NCBI RefSeq assembly: GCF_014701095.1
Contig: NZ_AP023439.1
Location: 5,382,001-5,446,000, forward strand
Length of the DNA stretch: 64,000 bases
Source of the DNA: Streptomyces tuirus
GTDB taxonomy: Bacteria > Actinomycetota > Actinomycetes > Streptomycetales > Streptomycetaceae
Reading direction: 5' to 3'
Part shown: positions 34,801 to 41,444 of the stretch, in pieces
Layout of the letters: each line of letters opens with the position of its first letter
How positions within the stretch are numbered: position 1 is the stretch's first letter
Notes under the pieces: generated by a model
What the model saw: only the letters and a program-made list of their open reading frames with translations
Databases searched by the model: none
What the model was told of the DNA's origin: nothing
Program-made: the position numbers and the translations under genes

Positions 34801-35721
34801 CTTGAAGCTGCGGAGCTCGGAGTCCTGGCTCTCCAGGGCGGACTCGGCGTAGAGCCGGTCGTTGGACGAGAGCTTGCCGGTCGTGGTGTTGCTCGCGGGC
34901 AGGGCCGCCGCCAGGGCCGCGCGCTGGATCGAGGAGTACTCCTTGGCGGAGGAGAACGCCGCGAGCGCACGCGTGCGCTGGATCATGTCCGGGTTGCTGG
35001 TCGCCTCGGCCATGTCCTGGGAGAGGTCGATCAGGTTCTCGATCAGACGGTGGTACGCCTCGATCGTCTGCGTGGAGTTGTCGTCGGACGCGTAGGCGCC
35101 CTTGCGGATCTGCTCCAGGTCACCCAGCTCGCCGGCGAGCTGGACGAGGTACTCGCGGACGCCCTTGAGGTTGCCGTCCTTGCTGCTGCTGTCGATCTCC
35201 TCGGAGCTGTCGAGGAAGTTCTTCCTCGCCCGGTCGGTCTTCTCGCGAAGTCCCTTGACCGTGAAGTCCGTGGCCTTGCCGCCGTGCGCGAGCGGGCCGG
35301 CCGACTGGTCGCGCTCCTCCTGGAGCGCGGCCGACAGCTCGGTGGCCTGCTTGGTCAGATCCGTCAGCAGCTTCATGTTGTCCAGCTGCTGGATGTTGTC
35401 CATGGAGTCGTTGATGCGCAGTGCGCCCAGCGACGTGGCGGCGACCACCGGGAGCGCGAGCAGCGACACCAGGCGGGTGGAGATACGCCAGTTCCGCAGG
35501 GCTATTCGCGGACCGGGGCCCACCGGACCCGTCGGCGGCTTCAGCCCCTTGGACGGGCTCGTGGAGCCGGGTGCGGTCGGCCCGGAGCGCTCGCCGCCGT
35601 CACCGGCAGGGCCCTGGTTCTGGGCGTGCTGGGGCGAGGAGCCGCCATTCATGGGGCCAGTCCCGCCGTGCGGCTCCGGCTCCGCCGAAGCGCTGCCATC
35701 CCTCTTGAAACGTCCCTGCAC
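31888..35721 (-). CDS. cvnA1: Conservon sensor kinase-like protein CvnA
   Basis: A 1277-aa protein with TM1 about 83-101, a long helical sensor region to 395, TM2 396-417 and then HAMP. His540 lies in FKLDHLATR, and the HATPase covers about 605-708 (LLENATSFSSPQTKV, DTGIGL, GLFVVGRLSQRHG). A 570-residue disordered tail, rich in Pro, Gly and Gln, contains five tandem units of the type GS(T/S)GQYPAP near 32510-32710. I start at GTG 35721 because AGAGG lies 11 bases upstream, the layout of cvnA2; an earlier GTG at 35769 is possible. In S. coelicolor the first conservon affects development (from memory). Confidence 0.9.
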   Translation of the reverse strand: MQGRFKRDGSASAEPEPHGGTGPMNGGSSPQHAQNQGPAGDGGERSGPTAPGSTSPSKGLKPPTGPVGPGPRIALRNWRISTRLVSLLALPVVAATSLGALRINDSMDNIQQLDNMKLLTDLTKQATELSAALQEERDQSAGPLAHGGKATDFTVKGLREKTDRARKNFLDSSEEIDSSSKDGNLKGVREYLVQLAGELGDLEQIRKGAYASDDNSTQTIEAYHRLIENLIDLSQDMAEATSNPDMIQRTRALAAFSSAKEYSSIQRAALAAALPASNTTTGKLSSNDRLYAESALESQDSELRSFKSIYGEDSAAELLKPIEDGGNSTIKATDTYAGRALKSASGLAQQDKRSYRDWLDDSSTKIQQMKNIEHTLLEEMEQKARELRSATERDAIISGALILIVLGVSLVGAFVVARSMIRSLRRLEDTATKVASDRLPELVKQLSESDPQDVDTSVESVGVHSRDEIGRVAAAFDDVHREAVRLAAEQALLRGNVNAMFTNLSRRSQGLIQRQLSLISELESREADPDQLSSLFKLDHLATRMRRNGENLLVLAGEEPGRRWTRPVPLVDVLRAAASEVEQYERIELASVPTTEVAGRVVNDLVHLLAELLENATSFSSPQTKVKVTGHALPDGRVLIEIHDTGIGLSPEDLAAINERLASPPTVDVSVSRRMGLFVVGRLSQRHGIRIQLRPSDSGGTTALVMLPVDVAQGGRKPQPKQPGQPPAAGGGPAAAQAAAGAAAARRAAGAGPSGGALGAGASGGGRLGPGQSPRAALPGRDADGGRPGAPGGARGPQGPGPSSFEQGGPSQGRPAQGGAGAFGQQAPGAPQGRQAPGAPQGLQAAGTNGPQGQDAFGGGRSRKKQGGDAEQGKGRRPQLPPRGGPRAELPGGDAQQRVPSWSDENAQPPVPRASLDAPRGHEEPDVSRTSPLPRVDDRQGPGATTEMPVVPHDNDRQGLGSPSDFGAARQADPFGPGANVPQGQGQFVRPDVFGTPGGRPDPSSTSGHYPAPQSYGNGSTGQYPAPQSYDNGSSGQYPAPRQDANSTGQYPAQRQDNGSTGQYPVPRQDNGSGRPTLPGPATQADPAGRGRPERPQPNGGRGPADFGASLPPAPQTRPVRQEPEALPPASGPGDGRTPLYDTLETNWFHGQQEQQQNNGSAPAVPQQPQGPTGPQRSAAVGWRTSPNDDLVRQAERVRQPAAGGVTTSGLPRRVPRANLVPGTAQQQTHQSGPQVSRAPDDVRGRLTNLRRGIAQGRQAGSTQTGSHPRPTHQQER

Positions 35722-35909
35722 TAGCGTCGCAACCTCTGGACCAGGCACCCCGTCCGAACGGCGGGGCACGGTGTCGGCGTTCTGGGGACGCCCTGAAAAA
35801 CGCCCCCGTGGTGGTCGTGAGTGACCGGAGCTGGCTCCCCCTTCTCACCGCCGCTCGGCGCGTCTGTGCGCCCCCTGTGCGCCGGCTCGATCCTGCGGCG
35901 GTCCGTGAG

Positions 35910-35938
35910 ATTCCAGCACAGCACAGGATCTCCAACAA
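35910..35938 (-). promoter_or_regulatory. Candidate cvnA1 promoter
   Basis: On the minus strand TTGTTG (35938-35933) and TGGAAT (35915-35910) are 17 bases apart. The match is moderate; the leader would be about 180 bases. Confidence 0.3.
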
Positions 35939-35950
35939 GGCCCGTAGGCC

Positions 35951-35995
35951 GAGCCGTGATGTAGGTGACAGCACGTGAGTGCCGGATCACGGCTC
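35951..35995. repeat. 10-bp inverted repeat upstream of cvn1
   Basis: GAGCCGTGAT and ATCACGGCTC are exact complements, 25 bases apart, with a small GCAC-GTGA-GTGC hairpin between. It lies just upstream of the candidate cvnA1 -35 and could be a paired operator or an RNA stem. In the 600 bases from 35722 to 36321 I see no gene. Confidence 0.6.
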
Positions 35996-36321
35996 GTAGA
36001 AAGCGAGTTCGTCTATTTCGGGCGTAATCCCGCGAGTCGACGAGCCGTGCCGGGTGTCCCAGTCGCCATGATCAGGAGCGGAATGATGGCTTCAGTGAGC
36101 CAATGTCCGTTTCGTTGGGGTGGAGTGCGAGTCCGGATTGACCGTTTCGCCCTCGGGTTCGTGAGCAAACTCACACGCCGATCGTGCCCCCGGCGCCGCC
36201 GGGCCGGGGAATTGGATGTTTAGCCTGACGCTTTACATCGATGGCACAACCGACAACCCGCGCCCGTACGGGGGTTCACACCCCGCCCGGCGCCCGTTCA
36301 CAGGACAGGGTCAAGTAAACA

Positions 36322-36513
36322 GTGAAGACGACGACGATGTTCCACAAGATCGCCAATCCGCGGCGCACGACGCTGGCACACCTGGAAGACGCCGACGAAC
36401 TGCAGACGCCGGAGCAGCCGGAGCACCCCGTCGACCTGCCGGCCCAGACCGCAAACCCCAAGCGCACCATCCTCATGGAGATCCCCGTCGCGGCCGCCGC
36501 GGCCGCGGAGTGA
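36322..36513 (+). CDS. Small unknown protein with a duplicated ANP-R-RT motif
   Basis: A 63-aa protein from GTG 36322 (ATG 36337 is the alternative). The motif ANPRRTTL (11-18) returns as ANPKRTIL (44-51). Between them is an acidic, Pro/Glu-rich stretch, and the C-terminus is six alanines and a glutamate. The codon pattern is that of a real gene, and a strong terminator follows. I do not recognise the family. Size and layout recall a precursor peptide or a small regulator, but no modifying enzyme or transporter gene is adjacent. The ribosome site is weak. Confidence 0.6.
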   Translation: MKTTTMFHKIANPRRTTLAHLEDADELQTPEQPEHPVDLPAQTANPKRTILMEIPVAAAAAAE

Positions 36514-36572
36514 CACCAGCAGGTACGCGTGCCGGCCGCCGGATGCTCACGGTGGCGGGACCCGGATTTTCC

Positions 36573-36605
36573 AGGGGCGCCCCCCGCGACGGGGCGCCCC
36601 TTCCT
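36573..36605 (+). terminator. Terminator of the 36.3 kb small gene
   Basis: GGGGCGCCCC repeats itself around a 7-base loop to form a 10-bp stem, followed by TTCCT. Confidence 0.85.
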
Positions 36606-36685
36606 AATGCGCGGGGCGGGGACACCTCACCGCGTTAGCCTGGAGCGTCAGACTCCAGCCGCTCAGTCAAGGGGCCAAGCATCCC

Positions 36686-37462
36686 GTGCGCATCGCCAGG
36701 TTCTCCATCGACGGGAACGTCGCCTTCGGCGCCATCGAGGGCGACAAGCAGGACGAGCTCGTCCTGGACATCATCAAGGGCATCCCGTTCGCGGACTTCG
36801 AGCTCTCCGGGACCAAGGTGCCGGTGAGCAAGGTCAGGCTGCTGCCGCCGGTGCTCCCCAACAAGGTCGTCGCCTTCGGCCGCAACTACGCCGAGCACGC
36901 GAAGGAACTGGGCAACGAGGTCCCCGAGACCCCCTTCGCCTTCTTCAAGCCGTCCACCTCGGTGATCGGCCCCGGCGACGAGATCCAGTACCCCTCCTTC
37001 TCCGAGGAGGTGCACCACGAGGCCGAGCTGGCCGTGGTGATCGGCCGGATGTGCCGCGAGGTCCCGCGCGAGCGCGTCAAGGACGTGATCTTCGGCTACA
37101 CCTGCGCCAACGACATCACCGCCCGCGACGTGCAGCGGCGCGAGAAGCAGTGGGCCCGGGCCAAGGGCTTCGACAGCTCCTGCCCGCTCGGCCCCTGGGT
37201 GGAGACGGACCTGGACGCGAGCGACCTCACCATCCAGCTCACCGTCAACGGCCAGCAGCGCCAGCTGGGCCGCACCAGCGAGATGATCCACTCCGTCGAG
37301 GATCTGATCGTCAACATCTCCGAGGCCATGACGCTGCTCCCCGGCGACGTGATCCTCACGGGCACCCCGGCTGGGGTCGGCCCCCTGAACGTCGGCGACG
37401 ACGTCGCCGTCACCATCGAAGGCATCGGCACTCTCACCAACAAGGTTGTCAAGCGTGGCTAG
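36686..37462 (+). CDS. Fumarylacetoacetate hydrolase family protein
   Basis: A 258-aa FAH-family protein. It has a short N-terminal cap, then LPNKVVAFGRNYAEHAKELG. The metal ligands lie in EVHHEAELAVVIG and CANDITARDVQRRE, and the C-terminal segment LTGTPAGVGPLNVGDDV is characteristic. Members hydrolyse or decarboxylate 3-oxo acids such as acylpyruvates and oxaloacetate; the substrate here is not certain. The start is GTG. Its end overlaps the start of gltX by 8 bases, so the two are co-translated, a conserved pairing in actinobacteria. Confidence 0.9.
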   Translation: MRIARFSIDGNVAFGAIEGDKQDELVLDIIKGIPFADFELSGTKVPVSKVRLLPPVLPNKVVAFGRNYAEHAKELGNEVPETPFAFFKPSTSVIGPGDEIQYPSFSEEVHHEAELAVVIGRMCREVPRERVKDVIFGYTCANDITARDVQRREKQWARAKGFDSSCPLGPWVETDLDASDLTIQLTVNGQQRQLGRTSEMIHSVEDLIVNISEAMTLLPGDVILTGTPAGVGPLNVGDDVAVTIEGIGTLTNKVVKRG

Positions 37463-38939
37463 CGCATCCGGCACTCCAGTACGCGTCCGTTTCTGTCCCT
37501 CGCCCACCGGTAACCCCCACGTGGGCCTGGTCCGCACCGCCCTGTTCAACTGGGCGTTCGCCAAGCACCACCAGGGCACCCTGGTCTTCCGCATCGAGGA
37601 CACCGACGCCGCCCGCGACTCCGAGGAGTCGTACACCCAGCTGCTCGACTCGATGCGCTGGCTGGGCTTCGACTGGGACGAGGGCCCCGAGGTCGGCGGC
37701 CCGCACGCGCCGTACCGCCAGTCGCAGCGCATGGACCTCTACAAGGACGTCGCGCAGAAACTGCTCGACGCCGGTCACGCCTACCACTGCTACTGCTCCC
37801 AGGACGAGCTGGACACCCGCCGCGAGGCCGCCCGCGCCGCCGGCAAGCCCTCCGGCTACGACGGGCACTGCCGTGAGCTGACCGCCGCCCAGGTCGAGGA
37901 GTACAAGGCCCAGGGCCGCGAACCGATCGTCCGCTTCCGGATGCCCGACGAGCCGATCACCTTCACCGACCTGGTGCGCGGCGAGCTGACCTTCACCCCG
38001 GAGAACGTCCCGGACTACGGCATCGTCCGCGCCAACGGCGCCCCGCTGTACACGCTGGTCAACCCGGTCGACGACGCCCTGATGGAGATCACCCACGTCC
38101 TGCGCGGCGAGGACCTGCTCTCCTCCACCCCGCGCCAGATCGCCCTGTACAAGGCCCTGATCGAGCTGGGCATCGCCAAGGAGATCCCGTCCTTCGGCCA
38201 CCTGCCGTACGTGATGGGCGAGGGCAACAAGAAGCTCTCCAAGCGTGACCCGCAGGCCTCCCTCAACCTCTACCGGGAGCGCGGCTTCCTCCCCGAGGGG
38301 CTGCTCAACTACCTCTCCCTGCTCGGCTGGTCGCTCTCCGCCGACCAGGACGTCTTCTCGATCGAGGAGATGGTCGCGGCCTTCGACATCGCGGACGTGC
38401 AGCCGAACCCGGCCCGCTTCGACCTGAAGAAGTGCGAGGCGATCAACGCCGACCACATCCGCATGCTCGACGTGAAGGACTTCACCGAGCGCTGCGCCCC
38501 CTGGCTGAAGGCCCCGCACGCCCCCTGGGCCCCGGAGGCGTTCGACGAGGCCAAGTGGCAGGCCATCGCCCCGCACGCGCAGACCCGTGTGAAGGTGCTC
38601 TCCGAGATCACGGACAACGTCGACTTCCTGTTCCTGCCGGAGCCGGTCTTCGACGAGGCCTCCTGGAACAAGGCGATGAAGGAGGGCTCCGACGCCCTGC
38701 TGCGCACCGCCCGCGAGAAGCTGGAGGCCGCCGACTGGACCTCCGCCGAGTCGCTCAAGGAGGCCGTCCTGGCCGCCGGCGAGGCCCACGGCCTGAAGCT
38801 CGGCAAGGCCCAGGCCCCCGTCCGCGTCGCCGTCACCGGCCGCACGGTCGGGCTGCCGCTGTTCGAGTCCCTGGAGGTCCTGGGCAAGGAGACCACCCTG
38901 GCCCGGATCGACGCGGCGCTGGCGAAGCTCACCGCGTAG
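37455..38939 (+). CDS. gltX: Glutamyl-tRNA synthetase
   Basis: A 494-aa class I synthetase. The HIGH-type motif is in CPSPTGNPHVGLVRTALFNW, and the KMSKS motif is KKLSKRD. The catalytic domain continues with FRIEDTDAARDSEESY and RGEDLLSSTPRQIALY, followed by a helical anticodon-binding C-terminal domain. I chose GTG 37455 (MASASGTP) because it overlaps the preceding stop and fits the usual N-terminus; TTG 37446 is in frame. Streptomyces lack glutaminyl-tRNA synthetase, so this enzyme is expected to charge both tRNA-Glu and tRNA-Gln. Both kinds are encoded 1 kb downstream. Confidence 0.96.
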   Translation: MASASGTPVRVRFCPSPTGNPHVGLVRTALFNWAFAKHHQGTLVFRIEDTDAARDSEESYTQLLDSMRWLGFDWDEGPEVGGPHAPYRQSQRMDLYKDVAQKLLDAGHAYHCYCSQDELDTRREAARAAGKPSGYDGHCRELTAAQVEEYKAQGREPIVRFRMPDEPITFTDLVRGELTFTPENVPDYGIVRANGAPLYTLVNPVDDALMEITHVLRGEDLLSSTPRQIALYKALIELGIAKEIPSFGHLPYVMGEGNKKLSKRDPQASLNLYRERGFLPEGLLNYLSLLGWSLSADQDVFSIEEMVAAFDIADVQPNPARFDLKKCEAINADHIRMLDVKDFTERCAPWLKAPHAPWAPEAFDEAKWQAIAPHAQTRVKVLSEITDNVDFLFLPEPVFDEASWNKAMKEGSDALLRTAREKLEAADWTSAESLKEAVLAAGEAHGLKLGKAQAPVRVAVTGRTVGLPLFESLEVLGKETTLARIDAALAKLTA

Positions 38940-38954
38940 GCACACGGCACCACA

Positions 38955-38993
38955 CCGCGAGGGCGGCGTCCGGTTCGGACGCCGCCCTCGCGG
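38955..38993 (+). terminator. Terminator of gltX
   Basis: 18-bp perfect stem with a GTT loop (CCGCGAGGGCGGCGTCCG and its complement), one of the strongest in the window. Confidence 0.9.
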
Positions 38994-39048
38994 TCCTGCC
39001 GGTCCACTCGCCGTCCGTGAACCCGGGCTGACAGCACACCGCCGTGGG

Positions 39049-39054
39049 TACGGT
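39049..39054 (+). promoter_or_regulatory. -10 element of the HAD gene, probably leaderless
   Basis: TACGGT lies six bases before the ATG. CTGACA 15 bases upstream is a possible but short-spaced -35. Confidence 0.4.
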
Positions 39055-39060
39055 CGGAAC

Positions 39061-39792
39061 ATGAGCATCCAAGCCGTGGTCTGGGACATCGACGACACGC
39101 TCTTCGACTACACCACCGCCGACCGCCTCGGCATGCGCGCCCACCTCACGGCCGAGGGCCTGCTCGACCGCTACGGCAGCGTCGAGCAGGCCCTCGACCA
39201 CTGGCGGGAGATCACCCACCTGCAATGGGCCCGCTTCTCGGCCGGCGAGGCCACCTTCGAGGACCAGCGGCGCGACCGCGTACGGGTGTTCCTGGACCGG
39301 GACCTCACCGACGCCGAGGCCGACGCGTGGTTCCAGCGGTACGTCGCCCACTACGAGGCGGTCTGGGCCCTCTTCCCGGACGTCCTCCCGGTCCTCGACG
39401 CCCTCTCCGCCAGCCACCGGCACGCGGTGCTCTCCAACTCCAGCCTCCACGTCCAGGACCGCAAGCTGCGGGCCCTCGGCGTCCACGACCGCTTCGAGAC
39501 CATCCTCTGCGCGGCCGAGCTGGGCATCTCCAAGCCGGAGGCCGGGGCGTTCCTCGCGGCCTGCGAATTCCTCGGACTGCCGCCGCACCAGGTCGCCTAC
39601 GTCGGCGACCACCCGGAGATCGACGGGCGGGGCGCCGCCGACGCCGGACTGCTGTCGGTGTGGATCGACCGAGGCGGTCTGTACGCCACGATCGAGCCGC
39701 CCGCCGGGCCGCACCGCATCGCGTCCCTCGCCGAACTGCCGTCCCTGCTGGGCTCGGATACTCGTTTTGGAGCCCCGTCCACCTTCGGGTAA
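39061..39792 (+). CDS. HAD-superfamily hydrolase
   Basis: A 243-aa HAD phosphatase. Motif I is VWDIDDTLFDYT (Asp nucleophile), motif II VLSNSS, motif III the lysine of ISKPEAGAF and motif IV VGDHPEIDGRGAADAG. The helical cap lies between motifs I and II. It resembles YjjG/haloacid dehalogenase-type enzymes; the substrate is unknown. It has no ribosome site, in line with a leaderless mRNA. Confidence 0.9.
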   Translation: MSIQAVVWDIDDTLFDYTTADRLGMRAHLTAEGLLDRYGSVEQALDHWREITHLQWARFSAGEATFEDQRRDRVRVFLDRDLTDAEADAWFQRYVAHYEAVWALFPDVLPVLDALSASHRHAVLSNSSLHVQDRKLRALGVHDRFETILCAAELGISKPEAGAFLAACEFLGLPPHQVAYVGDHPEIDGRGAADAGLLSVWIDRGGLYATIEPPAGPHRIASLAELPSLLGSDTRFGAPSTFG

Positions 39793-39795
39793 TGT
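39767..39795 (+). promoter_or_regulatory. Promoter of the tRNA cluster
   Basis: TTGGAG and TAATGT are 17 bases apart, overlapping the end of the HAD gene. Transcription would start about 80 bases before the first tRNA. Confidence 0.5.
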
Positions 39796-39881
39796 TCTTC
39801 CTGCGCCGCGGGAGCGGGCCGGAAGGCCGGAACCCCCAGGCGCACAACTAGAACACGGACCCTCCGGGGCTTGCGTTCCAG

Positions 39882-39953
39882 TGGCCTATGGTGTAATTGG
39901 CAGCACGACTGATTCTGGTTCAGTTAGTCTTGGTTCGAGTCCAGGTAGGCCAG
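39882..39953 (+). tRNA. tRNA-Gln (CTG), copy 1
   Basis: 72 nt cloverleaf. The acceptor is TGGCCTA/TAGGCCA with G discriminator, the anticodon arm ACTGA-TTCTGGT-TCAGT gives CTG (codon CAG), and the T loop is GGTTCGAGTCC. The U1-A72 pair is usual for bacterial tRNA-Gln. No CCA is encoded. Confidence 0.95.
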
Positions 39954-39974
39954 CTCGCAGAGCTCATCTGCATC

Positions 39975-40047
39975 GCCCCCGTTGTGTAGCGGCCTAGCAC
40001 GCTGCCCTCTCAAGGCAGTAGCGCCGGTTCGAATCCGGTCGGGGGTA
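39975..40047 (+). tRNA. tRNA-Glu (CTC), copy 1
   Basis: 73 nt. The anticodon arm CTGCC-CTCTCAA-GGCAG gives CTC (codon GAG). Its anticodon stem differs from copies 2 and 3 by one compensated pair. Confidence 0.95.
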
Positions 40048-40087
40048 CTGGTTCCGAGTGATCAACGATCATCTCGGGACTGCTAGG

Positions 40088-40160
40088 GCCCCCGTTGTGT
40101 AGCGGCCTAGCACGCCGCCCTCTCAAGGCGGTAGCGCCGGTTCGAATCCGGTCGGGGGTA
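40088..40160 (+). tRNA. tRNA-Glu (CTC), copy 2
   Basis: 73 nt, anticodon arm CCGCC-CTCTCAA-GGCGG, otherwise as copy 1. Confidence 0.95.
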
Positions 40161-40180
40161 CTGACTGGTCTAAACCACAT

Positions 40181-40252
40181 TGGTCTATGGTGTAATTGGC
40201 AGCACGACTGATTCTGGTTCAGTTAGTCTTGGTTCGAGTCCAGGTAGACCAG
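40181..40252 (+). tRNA. tRNA-Gln (CTG), copy 2
   Basis: 72 nt, identical to copy 1 except for the acceptor pair C-G changed to T-A (TGGTCTA/TAGACCA). Confidence 0.95.
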
Positions 40253-40280
40253 CTCGGACCTGCGGAAACGCAGGCTCCAC

Positions 40281-40353
40281 GCCCCCGTTGTGTAGCGGCC
40301 TAGCACGCCGCCCTCTCAAGGCGGTAGCGCCGGTTCGAATCCGGTCGGGGGTA
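40281..40353 (+). tRNA. tRNA-Glu (CTC), copy 3
   Basis: 73 nt, the same sequence as copy 2. It is last of the five tRNAs before the terminator. Confidence 0.95.
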
Positions 40354-40360
40354 CAACAGA

Positions 40361-40395
40361 GAAGGCCCTCCACTTCGGTGGAGGGCCTTCTTGGC
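40361..40395 (+). terminator. Terminator of the tRNA cluster
   Basis: 13-bp stem GAAGGCCCTCCAC / GTGGAGGGCCTTC with a TTCG tetraloop and T-rich 3' side. Confidence 0.92.
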
Positions 40396-40398
40396 TTT

Positions 40399-40447
40399 TG
40401 GGGGCCGGGGAACTGCGCGACCAGCCACGGCGGTCCCGCACCCGACA
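40399..40447. repeat. Dispersed intergenic repeat, copy 2
   Basis: GGGGGCCGGGGAACTGCGCG followed by ACCAGCCACGGCGG, close to copy 3 at 48869. It lies directly after a terminator. Confidence 0.65.
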
Positions 40448-40532
40448 GCGATGCCGCACGTACTGCGGCGCGTACTCGGGGAAAGCCTGCCGCGGCGTTG
40501 AGGCCTGCTCTCCCCAAGGACGATCAGTCGGT

Positions 40533-41249
40533 TCAGCCAGTGCGCCGCAATGCCTCGGAGAGGCGCCCGGCCGCATCGATCACAGCCTGCGCATGCATCC
40601 GCCCCGGGTGACGCGTCAGCCGCTCGATCGGCCCGGACACGGACACCGCGGCAACCACCCGGTTCGACGGCCCCCGCACCGGCGCGGACACGGACGCGAC
40701 ACCCGGCTCCCGCTCACCGATCGACTGCGCCCAGCCCCGCCGCCGCACACCTGACAGCGCCGTCGCCGTGAAGCGCGCCCCCTGCAGACCGCGGTGCAGC
40801 CGCTCCGGCTCCTCCCAGGCCATCAGGATCTGCGCCGAGGAGCCGGCCTTCATCGTCAGCGTCGAACCGACCGGGACGGTGTCCCGCAGTCCGGACAGAC
40901 GCTCCGCCGCGGCGACGCAGATGCGCATGTCGCCCTGACGGCGATAGAGCTGCGCGCTCTCGCCCGTGATGTCACGAAGATGCGTGAGCACCGGGCCGGC
41001 GGTGGCGAGGAGACGGTCCTCACCCGCGGCCGCGGCAAGCTCGGCCAGGCGAGGGCCGAGAATGAAACGGCCCTGCATGTCGCGCGCCACCATGCGGTGG
41101 TGTTCCAGGGCCACGGCCAGGCGGTGGGCCGTGGGTCGTGCCAGTCCGGTAGCACCGACCAGACCCGCGAGGGTGGCCGGACCGGACTCCAGAGCGCTCA
41201 GGACGAGGGCCGCCTTGTCCAGAACGCCGACGCCGCTACTGTTGTCCAT
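40533..41249 (-). CDS. ndgR: IclR-family regulator of leucine genes
   Basis: A 238-aa IclR regulator. The N-terminal winged helix (ATLAGLVGATGLARPTAHRL, about 22-41) is followed by the IclR effector domain with GRFILGPRLAELA and VPVGSTLTMKAGSSAQILMAW. The length and its place divergent from leuC match NdgR/AreB of Streptomyces, which controls leucine biosynthesis genes and quorum/nitrogen-related traits. I use ATG 41249 (MDNSSGVGVLD) with GGAG nine bases before. A 195-bp region separates the two divergent genes. Confidence 0.92.
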   Translation of the reverse strand: MDNSSGVGVLDKAALVLSALESGPATLAGLVGATGLARPTAHRLAVALEHHRMVARDMQGRFILGPRLAELAAAAGEDRLLATAGPVLTHLRDITGESAQLYRRQGDMRICVAAAERLSGLRDTVPVGSTLTMKAGSSAQILMAWEEPERLHRGLQGARFTATALSGVRRRGWAQSIGEREPGVASVSAPVRGPSNRVVAAVSVSGPIERLTRHPGRMHAQAVIDAAGRLSEALRRTG

Positions 41250-41292
41250 GCAACGATACTCCCGTCTCACTCTGTGAAACGCAAGTTCAATT

Positions 41293-41302
41293 TTCCGTGG
41301 AA
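41293..41302. promoter_or_regulatory. Candidate NdgR site
   Basis: TTCC-GT-GGAA is a short perfect dyad, with a further GGAA at 41313, in the ndgR-leuC region. NdgR is known to bind this region in other streptomycetes; the exact site here is inferred. Confidence 0.35.
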
Positions 41303-41409
41303 CGCGCCACCCTGGAATCACGAAGTCACAACGGCCCGTGACGTAAGGGCCTGGTGGTGCGTGCCCGGAATCAGGGGTACGGGCACCGCCTCCTCAAGAT
41401 CTCTAGTTG

Positions 41410-41431
41410 GGCCGGCGGATCGTCGCCGGCC
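41410..41431 (+). promoter_or_regulatory. Hairpin next to the leuC ribosome site
   Basis: GGCCGGCG-GATCGT-CGCCGGCC, a perfect 8-bp stem ending directly before GGAGGGA of leuC. It could control ribosome access or act as an attenuator. Confidence 0.55.
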
Positions 41432-41444
41432 GGAGGGAACAGCG

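Noticed and set aside
26295..35724. Two frames of more than 1300 codons on the plus strand opposite the conservons
   Set aside because: Arg/Leu/Val-rich low-complexity translations without domains; the minus strand genes have complete domain sets.
35975..36223. 82-codon frame upstream of the small 36.3 kb gene
   Set aside because: Third codon positions are not G/C biased and it has no ribosome site, so I treat the region as non-coding.
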